DNA of 64,000 nt from Watersipora subatra (lineage: Eukaryota > Bryozoa > Gymnolaemata > Cheilostomatida > Watersiporidae). The notes under the pieces are model-generated. The model did not search any database. It had not been told where the DNA came from and was given only the letters and a program-made list of their open reading frames with translations. Positions 24,701 to 37,500 of the stretch are shown here, piece by piece. The translations under genes were made by a program, and so were the position numbers. The DNA lies in assembly GCF_963576615.1 (NCBI RefSeq), contig NC_088714.1:32334643-32398642 (forward strand). Reading direction: 5' to 3'. Numbering within the stretch: position 1 is the first letter of the stretch; each line of letters begins with the position of its first letter.

Positions 24701-27116
24701 ATGAAAACAGAGTCTATAAGCCATTCTATTAAGCATTACAGATCAGAGCTGACCAATATCATTACTACTCCTAGAAATGGTAGACTAGGACAGATCTATG
24801 TTGAACTAAGTCGAATGCTCTCAAACCTAAACGAAATCTATGAGCAGGTAAGGAAAACAACTCCAGATATTGATAGGGCTATAGTGAGAGATGTAGATGC
24901 TATATCTGAAAAAATTAGAGCATTGCAAAGCCATGTTTTTGATAGACAAACCAAAAGACCAGCAAATTTGGAAGAAACCTTTTCAGCCACACTGTTGACA
25001 GATATTGGCCATGCTGCTATTACTGGTGCGACAGATGAACCTGCTGCACAGGTAACTAATAAAAACCTTGCTGGTGCATCTGTTCACTCAAGCAGAACAC
25101 CCCGCAGTGTTACATCACGCAAGTCATCAACTTCTCGTGGCACCAGTAAATCATCTACCAGCTCCGCCCTTCGATTTCAAGCATCTATGGCCAGAGCCAA
25201 CATGGAGGCAAAGAGAACACAACTTCAAGCCTTGCAGGAAGAAAAACATCAACAAGATGAAATAGAAAATTTAAACCAAAAAATGCAGGCAAGAATAGCA
25301 GAAATGAACCACGAAGTTCAGAGAAAAAGGAAGGAAATGGAGATGACAAAACTTCGAGCTGAAATAGCTGCTGATGAGCGACGACAACAAGTGCTGGAAC
25401 AAGCCGTAGCAGAAGAAGATTTACCGCCAGTCCTAAAACCACCGACAGTAGTCCAAAGGTACATTACATAAAATGCTAACACCACGCAGTTACCAGCTCC
25501 ATCTTTTGAACAACTGCAAGAGAGACCATTTACAGAACTGCAAAGATCACAACTATCAACAAACAGACAAGGTAAGACACAATCTATACACAAAAACACC
25601 CATGAAACCAATCAAGCGTTAAATAGACCAGTTATCACAACCACTCCCATCAATCTTGATCAGTATTCACCACACTGAACACCAAGCTCCAACTAGCACA
25701 CCACAACCGCCCAAATCACATCAAGAGCCAAATGTATCTGATACTCCCGTAGAAATGTTCCGCAACACATCGTCTCGGGTTTCAGATGAAGCAAGTTTGG
25801 CCAACGGCATGTTGGAAGCCATAAACCAATCAAAGCTGCCACCTCCTCAGCCATTTACTTTCGACGGTGACCTACAATACACCGATTGAAAAACCTCATT
25901 CATCGAACTTGTAGACAAAAGGCCTGGTGGAGCAGCAGAAAAACTCACGCTGCTAAAGGGCTAATTGTGCCTCAACATACAAAAACAGATCAGCAGGTAC
26001 TGCACCCTAGAAACCACAGATGCTTATCGAAAAGCCTTGAACATGCTCGCTGAGCAGTTTGGAGATCCCTTTCTCATTGGAGCTGCATTTGGACAAAAGC
26101 TGGAAAACTGGCCAAGGATACCAAACCAAGACGGAGCAGTTCTGCGTAATTATGTTGCATTTCTCAAGCAATGCGTTGCCTCGATGGAAAAGATACCCAC
26201 ACTCCAAGATCTCAACACTGTTAAAAGATATAAAAAAATCATCGAAAGGCTGCCAAATTATCTTGAAAAGAAATGGATCCGGGAGTCGACCAAATACCAT
26301 GAAAACCATGGTAAGTTTCCTAAACTTCAAGACCTTTGTGACTTTCTCAGACTTGTCGTCAAAGCTGCATGCAATCCTTTGAACAACCTGAAACACTATG
26401 ATAAACCCCAAACAAACAGTAAAACCTCGCTTGAAACCAAAAGGCCTGCTTTACCTAAAATATCCCATGCCTACAACATCACTGCTAGCAACAGTCGACC
26501 ATCACTCCCAACGCAGCCTTGTCAAAATAGACAGACAAACCCAAAACCAATGTATTGTCGTTACTGCAAAAAGGAAAACCACAAAACAAAGAACTGCATT
26601 CATGTAAGAAAACTATCTGTAGCAAAAATAGAAAAGTTCCTCACAGACAATAATCTTTGTTTTAAATGCGAAAGAGGCAGACACAGCTCAAAACAATGCA
26701 GAAGCAATCTTGCGTGCAAAGTAAAAGGCTGTAAACAAGCTCATGCTACAATCAACCACCAAAGGCATACCAACAAACAGAAAACAAACCAGAACAATGC
26801 GCTCAAAAACAAAACATCTGCAAATGCAATCACACCTGACAATCACTCTACTGCAAACCAGCAAGTTAAACAAACAACAAATGCAATTCTGACTGAACAG
26901 GAAACTACGTACCAACAGCAACAAAGCGTTGAACCAAAGAATCAATCTATTCAACTCCAACCAACTGTAGAACCACGGAGAATGCCAGCCATTCCAGGAG
27001 CACTGCCAAACACAAATCCAATCGATACATCTAAAGGTGTGTCTGGACAGTATCCGCAGCATAGAATCAAATCTCAGCTTGATGGTTATGCCAGTCTATG
27101 CATCATACAATGGTGA
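24701..27116 (+). pseudogene. BEL/Pao gag-like region
   Basis: Fossil part of the element at 22647-33874. The N-terminal stretch is rich in K/E/Q and probably coiled coil, followed by a DUF1759-type capsid-related segment (with FGDPFLIGAAF) and then zinc-knuckle motifs (CRYCKKENHKTKNC and CFKCERGRHSSKQC). In a live element this would form the particle and bind RNA. Confidence 0.8.
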
Positions 27117-27600
27117 GGAAAAACTCACTTATGCCTTAGTAGACTATGTCTGACAGCTCATACATAAGTGAAGGACTGTTCAGATCGCTAAATATCCCAC
27201 GGAGTGCTGTCAAACCGAAGCAGCTTACGCTTACAACCATGAACCACATATCTACAGATACTCGGCTAGCCATACTAGGACTCAAGCTGAGAGGATATGG
27301 TGAAAGCTATGTGGTTAAGTTGCCAACAATGATAACCACTCCAGAAAAGATGGAAATCAACAAAAGCTACATCCCAACTGCACAACGAATATCAAGCTGG
27401 CCACACTTGAGAGATGTTGCAAAGAAGCTACCACCAGAACTCAATCTCAACGTTGATATCCTATTAGGAGGAGACTGCAATGCTGTACATTTTTCACTCA
27501 ATAGTAGCATCTTCGCCAGAGCAGCCACATGCTGGACGCACTGTTCTAGGTTGGACAGTCATGGGTAGCCATCACGAAAATAGCGACAAATAGGTATACA
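27117..27600 (+). pseudogene. BEL/Pao protease region
   Basis: Fossil part of the same element, matching the DUF1758/retroviral-type aspartic protease segment typical of BEL/Pao. Landmarks are SSYISEGLF and ILLGGDCNAVHF. Confidence 0.7.
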
Positions 27601-27608
27601 GTTACAAA

Positions 27609-28796
27609 ATGTTAGCCAAGAAAGTAAACAGTGGTGCCGCTAACTCAGGATGCTCCATGCTTTTTGAATGCAATGTGGAACCAGAGCCACAGCTACCCAC
27701 ACTTGAATCTATAGTCAGGATATTGGAATCCGATTTCACAGCCACAAGAGAAGAACTAGGACTTTCTATCGAAGATCGCCGTTTCATCGCAAAACTTGAA
27801 AACAAAATCAATAAGATGAGAGAGGTTACATTAGCATGCCACTACCAATTCGCACCAGACCAACAGGAATGGGATGGAAAACCAAACAAATGGCAACTCA
27901 TCGACTAAACTTACTACAAAAGAAATTCAGCCAAAACTCTGAGTACGCAAGACAATACAGAGACTTTATGGAGACTGTTATCTCAAATGGAGATGCAGAG
28001 ATCGTGGACTCTACCAACAGATGAATCATGGTATCGTCTCCATTTTGCAGTGTTTCGCCCTAAAAAACCACGGAAAATCAGGGTAGTGTTCGACTGCAGC
28101 GCTAAGAGTGACGGTAAATCGCTCAACGACTACGTGCTACAAGGCCCGGATCAAATGAACAACATGCTAGGAATACTCATGCGCTTTAGGACAGGGTCAA
28201 TTGCAGTTACTTGTGACATAGAGCGCATGTTTCATCAATTCAAAGTGGCAAACCGAGACAGAAACTATCTACGATTCTTATGGTTCGACAGTGGCTACAA
28301 AACAGTACAGACGTACCGGATGAATGTGCACATTTTTGGAGCGACTTCTTGCCCTGGATGCGCAACATTCGGTCTCAGATATCTTGCTAATACTACAATG
28401 GAAGAATTCTCATCAGTTGATTTTATAACTAACAACTTCTACGTAGATGATGGTCTGATATCCACAGATTCTCTGACAAATGCCACACAGCTCATTCAAG
28501 GTGCCATCAACAAATGCAAGAAAGGAAACATCCGACTCCAAAAGTTTATTTCAAACAGTGGAAAGTTTTTGAATACCTTACCCGAAACCGAAGTAGGTCA
28601 GGGGACAGATTCACAGCTACTGAAACAGAATGAGTACACACACAGGACACTTGGCCTTCAGTGGAACACAGCGACAGATTCATTTCAGTATCAGCTGAAT
28701 CTCAGCATCAAAGAGCTAACAAGAAGAAATGTGCTTTCCATACTTGCCTCAGTGTTCGACCCACTTGGCCTCATTGTGTCAAGGGAGAAATTTTAA
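27609..28796 (+). pseudogene. BEL/Pao reverse transcriptase region
   Basis: Fossil part of the same element. Reverse transcriptase blocks are clear: RVVFDCSAK, the CDIERMFHQ block and the catalytic YVDDG. The sequence is then interrupted by the insertion at about 28.8 kb. Confidence 0.82.
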
Positions 28797-30680
28797 GTAA
28801 TAATTTAATTTATTGTATTTATTTAAAGTTTATTATAATAATGAATATAAAAAGTAAGCTAATAATAATAATTTGATATTTAAATAATAATATGAAATGT
28901 ATCGTTTTTGTGAGTTTCCTTTGAGTGAAATACTACAATGGTTCTATGGTTCTATGTGTAATGGTTAGCCTCTGGACCTTGAGTTCAATTTCTCCCAAGA
29001 CAAATTTTGACCGCAGACAAAGTGGCACTTCTGCCCCAGAAAATCAGACCGTTGCTATAAAGCAAAATTGAAATACCAACTCAATCAATGGAGATGGGCA
29101 CTACTATAGTTATCCTTGCAATTTGTTTTGACAGTAAGGCGTTGCTGTATCAATGAGCCCAAGTATCAAGTATTATTGAGATTATGAGGCCTACTATCTC
29201 TTGTAGGCAACTCTCTGCAGGTAATTATCTTATAATTGACAATAACAGCCAGTGGTTTGTTTCTAAGTGTCTGCGAACTCTATTTTTCTCCAAAGGTCAA
29301 AATAACAATTATTCTGTCAAGGCTTACTAGCTCAAGCAAAAATAACAATATGCTTAGCCCTATTTGTTATGGCCTTACTAGGTTAAATGAGTACGTATCT
29401 GTTAGGCGTGTAGTAGTAGCTCTTACTGTAAACAGGGGCGGCTGAGTTAACTTTCTTCTCTCAGGGCTTTATGGCTTCCTGGCTTGCCACCTCTTTTTAG
29501 GTGAATCGTGTTTGTTGAGTCTATCCTCGGCGAGCTGGTTGCTGCTGGCTCCTTGGCTATCTTGGGCTTATGTTAATCCTCCTATCTTGGCTCTTCCTTG
29601 CGGCGCCCCTTTATCGTCTGGCTCGCTGCCAGCTTCTCCTGCTCTTCCCTTGATTTTGCCCCTCTTTTATACTTGTCCTTGAGCCATTGTCGAATGTCAT
29701 TGGTTGGTTGTGTTTTACTTGCGGTCTTTGCGTAAGCTTTTGTTTAATTTATATTTCAGATTCCTTGCGGTGAGCTAAAATTCCTTACTATGGTTGGGAT
29801 TCCATGACGACAAGCGAATGAGAAGTGAAAAATATTCTAAGTCCGGTAACAAATTGTACAAAACTGGCCATAACTCAAAAACTAACAATGGCAGCATTAT
29901 AAAATTAATTTTACAGTAATCCTCGTTCTAAGACGCTATTAGCTAGCTAATTTATATAAAGCAAGAGAAACTATTATAATATTATGCCATTCTTTGTACA
30001 ACCATTTCGTCGATATTTTCTCATAAAATACAATATCTGAGTTAATGAATAATTATGCTATATTTTTCTACTGCTCTACAATACAACATTTTCTAGACTA
30101 TAATGATGTTATAAGCTATAACTAAATATACTAAATAAAGTGTTGTAAATGATTCTTTCACTGATGGCTGGTTGCTGATCTGGTGCACGCCAGCTGCTTC
30201 TTCGCTCCAACAAGTCATTAATGTGGCTGGCTCCTGTAATATTGGCGATATACCTCCATTTTTGCCTGATACTCTGTAGAGTTGTTTGCTTCGCTGAATA
30301 TCCATTAATAATTGTTGTAACTAGTTAGTCTCTTTCATATTAGGTGGTGTTGATCAATAATAATCGTGATTTAGTAACAATTTTATGCTGTTTTTCATTC
30401 ATTAAGCTTTTCATTATAATGGTCAGACAACTCCCAATCGAAATGATGTCCCATATATTCACATTGCATCAGCTGTGATAGTTGGACAACTCTCATGCTT
30501 GATATTTCCAGCAGCATAGCAATTGCCATATATTTCATGTCTGCTTATTGATGCATCACAGTGCTTGCTGCAATGTTTTGCAGCAGTTGTGGTATTAGGT
30601 GATCCCACAATTTATTATTTCTTTTGACTTTTGGTCATCTATTGCTTCAAACCCTGACAATTGTACCTGTCATTATCAAA
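28797..30680. mobile_element. Insertion inside the BEL/Pao element
   Basis: About 1.9 kb of unrelated sequence separates the reverse transcriptase and RNase H parts. Its left part is very AT-rich, then comes a tRNA-Gln-like stretch (28948-29001). The middle (29440-29700) is richer in GC and has a minus-strand TATA box (TATAAAAG, 29671-29664). More than one event may be present. A solo LTR or a compound SINE insertion are possibilities, but neither is proven. Edges are approximate. Confidence 0.55.
28948..29001 (+). mobile_element. tRNA-Gln-like SINE head or tRNA pseudogene
   Basis: GGTTCTATGTGTAATGGTTA, then GC, CTCTGGAC and GAGTTCAATTTCTCCCA closely follow animal tRNA-Gln, including both internal promoter boxes. 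The anticodon-arm region is shortened, so it cannot fold as a working tRNA. Confidence 0.55.
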
Positions 30681-32965
30681 GGCAAGCAATTGCTACAGCA
30701 GTGTTGCAAAATGAACCTAGGGTGGGATGATAAACTACCAAGAGAGCTACATTCCCAATAGATGTCATGGTCTCAGTCTCTACACAACATAGACATGCTG
30801 GAATTTTAACGGTGCTATAGGTCTTCTGAATTTGGAACAGTGACTAAAGCAGAGCTTCATGCATTTTCTGATGCAAGCACACAAGGATATGGAGCATGTG
30901 TCTACCTGAGGTTGTGTGACGAGAAGGAAACTATAAATGTCAGCCTTGTTCTAGACAAGGCCAGAGTCACACCTAGTAATGCAACCACCATTACAAGACT
31001 CGAACTCCAAGCCGCTGTTTTGTCAGCAGTACTTTCCGACTTTGTTGAAAAACAGCTCCACAACATACAGATAACAGACACAGACTATTACACCGACTCA
31101 TCCGAAATAGTTCTCGGATACTTGCGGAATGAAGTCAAGCGATTCCATGTCTTTGTCAGTAACAGAGTACAGAAAATCAGAACTATGAAAAAGCCAGCTG
31201 ATTGGTATTATGTACCCTCAGCATTAAACTCAGCTAACCATGCATCAAGAGGGCTTTCAGCAGAACAGCTGAGCTCAAGCATATGGACCAATGGACCACC
31301 ATTCCCCAACATGCAGCCGATACAGCTACCTAAGCAACCAGATCACATGACTCTAGCTGATCTGGATACAGCGACGAGTGAAGTGAAGAAAACTGCCACC
31401 ACATGTTCTACATTGACAACATCCACGCTTCTGGTAAAATTGCAGTACTTCTCAAACTGGACAAAGATGGTTAAATTCATTGTTCTCCTGGAAAACTGTA
31501 CAAGGCGCAAGCTAAAAAACACCATTCTTGACCAAGTTACCGGCAGAAAAAAGGCAGAGACATCCATAATTAAACTTCTGCAAAAGAATTGCTTCCATCA
31601 GGAGCTATCTCTCCTCAGACAAGGCAAACCTCTACAAAAGAGCAGTGTGCTTTACAAGCCGAACCCTATATTATACTCTGATGGACTTCTCCGTGTGGGA
31701 GGAAGATTGCAGCACAGCGACTATTTAGATTACAAGGAAAAGCACCCTGTTGTTATTCCAAAGGCTTCTCATGTCACAGATCTGCTGATCCGACATTATC
31801 ATCACAAATCTGCTCACCAAGGATGCAGAGGAACACTTGGACAACTACGACTAAATGGATTCTGGATTGTTGGCGCACATTCAGCAGTATCTACAGTGAT
31901 ACACAAATGTGTGATCTGCAAGAAACTAAGAGCTAAACCCGAAAACCCGCAAATGGCCCCACTTTCATCGAAGAGGACGGAAGCAACGCCTCCATTTTCA
32001 TATGTAGGCTGTGACATTTTTGGCCCGTATGTCATCAAAGAAAAGAGGAAAGAACTGAAGAAATATGGCACAATTTTTGTCTGCATGGCATCAAAGGCTA
32101 TACACATAAAAGTTGTGGATGACATGACAACCGATGCATTCCTTAATGCATTAAGGTGTCTTATCGCCATACGTGGGCCAATCAGACAGCTGCACACAGA
32201 CAACGGCTCTAACTTTATTGGAGCCGCCAATGAGCTTCGCAAGGAAATGCAAACCAATGGAGATATCACCAAGTTCAGTAATGAACATAACATCGAGTTT
32301 GTGACCAATGTGCCATACTCCAGTCATATGGGAGGAATATGGGAGAGGCAAATTCGGACTATCCAAGCGATTTTAAATGGCCTGCTCAAAACACACTCAT
32401 GCCGCCTAGACACATCAACATTGAGAACATTAATGTACGAAGTAATGGCAATCATCAACTGCTAGCCTCTTACACTAACAGATGAGGAAGATATACCACT
32501 ACATCCAAACATGCTCTTAACCATGAAGTCTCATGTAGTTTTGCCACCTCCAGGTGAATTTGACGATACAGATGTATATGCCCGCAAAAGATGGCGTCAA
32601 GTGCAGGGGTCTCACAGATGCCTTCTGGCAAAGGTGGAAAAAAGAGCATATACAAAGACTACAGAGCCGACAGAAATGGATAGAGAAGAGAACTCCACCT
32701 CAGGTAAGTGATATAGTCTTACTTAAGGACGACGCCAAACACAGGAATGACTGGCAAATGGGAGGAATCACACAACTTCTCCCAAGCAAGGACGAACAAG
32801 TTAGAAGGGTGAAACTTGTGTTAGCCACTGATAAACTCCACAAAAATTGTAAGCCTGTTGATCAGCAATCTACTTTTGAAAGACCAGTTCATAAATTGAT
32901 TACCATATACAGACCAAAGAAAGAGGTAAGTAATTGCAAAGATATGTCAAGGATACGTTAGAGAT
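30680..32965 (+). pseudogene. BEL/Pao RNase H and integrase region
   Basis: Fossil part of the element at 22647-33874. RNase H landmarks are AFSDAS and YYTDSSE. The integrase has an HHCC zinc motif (HYHHKSAHQG, CVICKK) and core blocks around DIFGPY and HTDNGSNF. A DUF5641-like tail follows near 32580-32900. Confidence 0.82.
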
Positions 32966-33319
32966 CTCCGCACCAAAGTAAGTAAGCATACTCTTGATGA
33001 AACTACCCACACTGACATACATAACCGTAGCCATTATGCCTTATCCACCACTATTAGTAGTAGCTTTGTACCATTTATTGCTATAATAAACAACAACAAA
33101 AAAGAAAGGAAATAAAATAAGAGAAACAACAACAAAAGGGTAAACAATCTATTAATACCCACATTATAGTAATAATTTTAGAACTAAGATCGTGACAACC
33201 ATATTTAGCATGGTAAGTATGTGGCAACATAAGACAATATTCAGTGCTTTAATTCAATGTAGATACAACTTCAGGAGTTAATTTGCCTGTGTCAGGTGGT
33301 CAAATTAAAAGGGAGAGCG

Positions 33320-33874
33320 TAGGGAATTGAGCAGCATCAATGCCTAGTGGCTTTCCCCATCAGCCTGTTTTTTGCTGTGACTGTTTTGATTGCGGTTGTG
33401 TCAGCAATGAAGGGATGTTCATAAGTTAATTACTTTATGATAAATGCAACTTGTCTTTTGTTTTGTAACCCAGTAAATCAGTTCTTAGCATACAGCTACA
33501 CTAGCAACATCAGAAAATGTAGCTTTGATTTCTTGTTATCATGCTACATACATATAGCCAACATATCAATGATATAGAAATATTACAGAATAAACTGAAA
33601 CACTAACTACTCTCTGGAAGACCACAATAAGGTATGATTTGTGCTATTCATCCACTTTATAATGCCTATAGTTTTATTTTGAATTTGAGCTTGAATTCAT
33701 TGCACTGCATGCTGCCACTTTCTATGTTATGCTCAGTGCACATATTATTTCATATTGCCTTTAATTATAGTGTCACGGTTGGTTGGAACAATAAACAGTT
33801 ATATAAGACTACTCATCAATCCAATCAGTCTACACTCTACACTGTCACTGTCAAAATTCAGAGGGATAGTTGCA
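33320..33874 (+). repeat. BEL/Pao LTR, right copy
   Basis: Matches the LTR at 22647-23187 and is preceded by the same purine tract and non-coding tail. It contains a small 12-bp internal duplication (CTACACTCTACACTGT region) absent from the left copy. It ends about 700 bp upstream of the TBCE start codon. Confidence 0.8.
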
Positions 33875-34568
33875 ATATTATACCTAAAAGAATTATCTAA
33901 TCAAATTAATACTGATGTAAGCAAATAAATAAATGCCGAAAAAATAAGACCTATGTTTCGATTAAAGCTGCCCTCATATTTACTATGTGGACTGAGAAGG
34001 TTCACCTCACTGGCTTGAGGTTCACTCCTCAACATGAGGAGGTTCTTACTTTAGTGTAGGTAAGTGTGCATATGGCATATGTCTCGTAGCCTTTCAACTG
34101 AAATATTCATTAGTAAAAGAATGCATTGAAACACTTAAAAACATGGTAATACATATCTAATTAAAAAGCATGCAAAGTTTTGCTGCAACAAACATCACAC
34201 TCCGTCTAAACGCTTTTTAACTAATCGGCAAATCAATGTGTGGCCTTTTTGTCCGGAACTGTCGCCTTTCTGTCTGCCGTGTTGGCTATCTGTCTAAAAT
34301 TGTCGTCTTTCGAAGCTAAGGTGTCGCCTAAGCAATTGTCGCCTTAGTGACTGTCGCTTAATCGTCCATAAACCGTTTGTGGATACTAGACCGCTTTAGG
34401 TAATTATGAAGACAGTAGTGGGACGGTTGAACTTTGCCGAATTATTTGCAAGCGAGAAACTTATGTAAGCGATTCCGTTAATACTCTTTAACAATGTTTG
34501 CTCAAATTAGTCATTTTTAGCCTTCCAATTGCTTGTCGAATACATCAAGTTAAGCTTTTTGGAAAACC
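33875..34568 (+). promoter_or_regulatory. TBCE upstream region
   Basis: This is the only sequence between the BEL element and the TBCE start, so the TBCE promoter and 5' UTR should lie here. No clear TATA box is seen. Bases about 34245-34370 contain many degenerate GTCGCCTT/GTCTGTC-type units. An in-frame stop (TAA, 34551-34553) lies just upstream of the ATG. Confidence 0.4.
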
Positions 34569-37500
34569 ATGAAAGGTGCAGGATATCAGCTTGGTGATCG
34601 TGTTTTGGTAAACGATTACATTGGAACAATTCGTTACAAAGGCGCTGTAGCAAACTCAAAAGGTTACTTTATTGTACAAAAACATATTTTGATGTCTAAT
34701 TCATTTTTAATTTTGTGTAATGTTTGTTTAATTATTTTCGACCATGATTTGGAATTAAATAATCGAATATTTACAATTCGTTTTAATTAATAGATGAGGA
34801 TTATTGTGAATGTCTTAGTTTTGCTTATTTTATGTTCACATACTCTAGAATGGTATTGTAATTTTTCCTGTATGTTTTGTGGCCTATAGGAATATATTAC
34901 GGCGTTGAATGGGATGTTGCCAGTCGAGGTAAACATAATGGAACACATCAAGGAGTGACATATTTTACTACTAGGTGAGCTTGTTTATAGTTGTATGCCT
35001 TTTGTAGCACTTAGTAGTGTACTGCGAAGTTGAACATCAAGTTTGATGCCCAGGGTGTTCACTCTTCTCTATTCATCCCCAAGGGATATATACATTAATA
35101 AAAAAATGTCCCTTATCACTTTATCACCACAGATTAATTGCTTCCTATTCTGCTCATGAATACCCCTTTCCGCTGCGTGGAACTCAATGAGACAGGTTTG
35201 TTCCCTATCCACTGCACCAAACTAAAAAACATACCCTTTTTTATGAAAACATTCTTGAGTATCTGGCTATCAAAAAAGACCCTCTAAAACGTGCTTTTTT
35301 TTGTCGACCCCTTGGGGATGAATGGAACAGAGTGAACCCCTTGGGGTTTGAGGATAGTTACTCAACTAAATGACTACCAGCTTTATTTGTAGCGTTTATA
35401 GGACCTTCAACGTATTAATATATTTTTAGGTTTTTTTTATACATTTTAAAAACTTTCATTTTTTTGTTATTTTTTTCCAGCGATGGCCAAGATTCTGCCT
35501 CATTTATCAAAGAGAAGATGATAGCTGAGCAGATGACATGTTCAGAAGCGATTAAGGACAAGTATGGTAAAATAGAGGATGGTAGTACAGGAATTGATGA
35601 AGCTCAGGCTTGTTTGACACAAGCTAGTAAATCAAGAATCATCAACATTGAAGTAGTCGGGATGCAGAAAATTGGTGACTTGTTGAGGTTGGTCAGCTAA
35701 GCTGGAATTCCTGAATTTTGCTTTTATTCCATTTTAACTATTTTTATGTTGTAATGTAGTTTTGAGCCATTGATTTGCAAATTGTGCCTATGGAGGCAAA
35801 TTGCATAAATGACACACCTTAATATATTTTTGAAACAATTTAGCTGAAAATCGCTTGATGTGGTATGAACGATAGTAGGCCTCACAATGGTGATTTTTGT
35901 ATATTGTTAGCCAAATTAAACAGCTAACACTATATTAGTTTACAGAACATTAGGTGACAGCTTAAGTTTTTGGATAAACTGTAGACCGAACTATGTGTTG
36001 CATTATGTCATGAACATCTATGTATGGGTCACAGTTTGTTCAAGAAGTCTAACCTTTATAGGCATTCGATAATATTTGATATATATATTTGTAACACCAT
36101 GTGTCAGTATATAAAAGGTAATTTTACTGGAAAATTTTAACATTTCCTGTTGATTTAATCGTCTATAACATAAATAGTGCTTCAGTTAATGCTTAAAGAC
36201 GCCGAACAGTAAGTTGCTCTTTTCATTGCAATAAAATTATTTTCATAGTCGATTCGATCAACTAAGGATGGTGAATGTAGCGAGGATGGGTATTTGGGGA
36301 GAGCCCGACTCGGATGCTCTTGGGGAGCTTATACCGCTAGCGGATGAGCTGAATCTATCTAACAACTTGCTCAAAACCTGGAAAGATGTTGGAGACATCA
36401 TCAAACCCCTTCCGTTGTTAACGTGCCTTCATTTGAGGTATAGTGGCTAACAGGACAAATATAAGTCATGTTTTTGCCTATTACAAAAAAATAATAATAT
36501 CAATAATAATACTTGCTATTTTAAGTTGCATTCTTCATATAAATTTATGGTGCTATTATGTCTGCTACTCCTTTTGCCCTATCAGAACAGATTATCAGGT
36601 TTTTGTTCGGTCATACTTACAATTATTCCTCCTTTGTTGCATCAGCTCTGGAGATGTTTCTCTAGTTGCTAATGTATTTCGAAAACAACTAGTTGATTTC
36701 GCAGTTATATTAAAATACCATAGACAATTGTTTTCTAGAATATACAAACCGATTTTAAGTTGTTTTATTGTTTCTATTTAAACCAACCATTACTAACCTG
36801 TTGAATAGACAACGAGGGTTCTTACCACTCTGATGTGCTTTGCGGAGTTGTCATTTTTTAGCTATTGGTTTGAAACTGGATTTGTTTTCTCATGTATTAT
36901 TGTTTACCCAACTTTAGCTACGCCCATACACACAATGGTGTGGATTTGTTTTTTATTAAGGAACTTTCAACTGGCATATTCTCGTTTTTACCTCTGGTTG
37001 TCAGCTAAGAAACTACATCATTTCGATTGATACAAAACTATTTGCATCAGCGAGGCATCTCAAAAGGTTCTTACTCAGATGAGATCTTACTTAATATTAG
37101 TAAAAAGTTTTTCTTCATTGCATATACATAAAGCTTTTAGTCTACAAAAGAAAATATTCGTTTGAACATGAAGCGCAGAGGTTTGCAAATGTTCTAAAGT
37201 TCAAGATGTTAGCTATGAAAATTTTTGCATTTTTTGGAGGTGAATGGTTATACGTATTATTTTTGTATTATATTTTATGCATAGTTGTAATTTATAAAAC
37301 AATTCAAGTTTTGCAAAGCTTTGGTTATTGGCTGATAGTCAAATACTATCATTTGGTCTGTTCATTTAACGCTAAAGGTTCTGACTGCTGCTATATTCAG
37401 TCCAACCTTAAAGTTCGAATGTCTCAGAGCAATTCGGAGTTTGAAAAGTAATTTTCGGCTTTTTCACTGTCAATGCCCTAAGCAAATGTTTGAAAATTGA

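Larger units (their letters stand above)
22647..33874 (+). mobile_element. BEL/Pao LTR retrotransposon, broken fossil copy
   Basis: Two LTRs (22647-23187 and 33320-33874) flank gag, zinc knuckles, protease, reverse transcriptase, RNase H and integrase in BEL/Pao order. Family marks are the DUF1759-like gag region, knuckles of the CxxCxxxxH type, a Pao-type reverse transcriptase and the integrase followed by a DUF5641-like tail. The copy is broken, with roughly seven to nine interruptions, and also carries an insertion of about 1.9 kb (28.8-30.7 kb). LTR divergence of about 4 percent suggests moderate age. The leader from 23188 to 24700 holds no recognised coding sequence. Confidence 0.88.

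Noticed and set aside
26007-27062. Minus-strand open frames opposite the BEL gag region
   Set aside because: They are shadows of the sense coding region, with no domain of their own.
31814-32308. Minus-strand 164-residue frame
   Set aside because: Shadow of the BEL integrase on the other strand.
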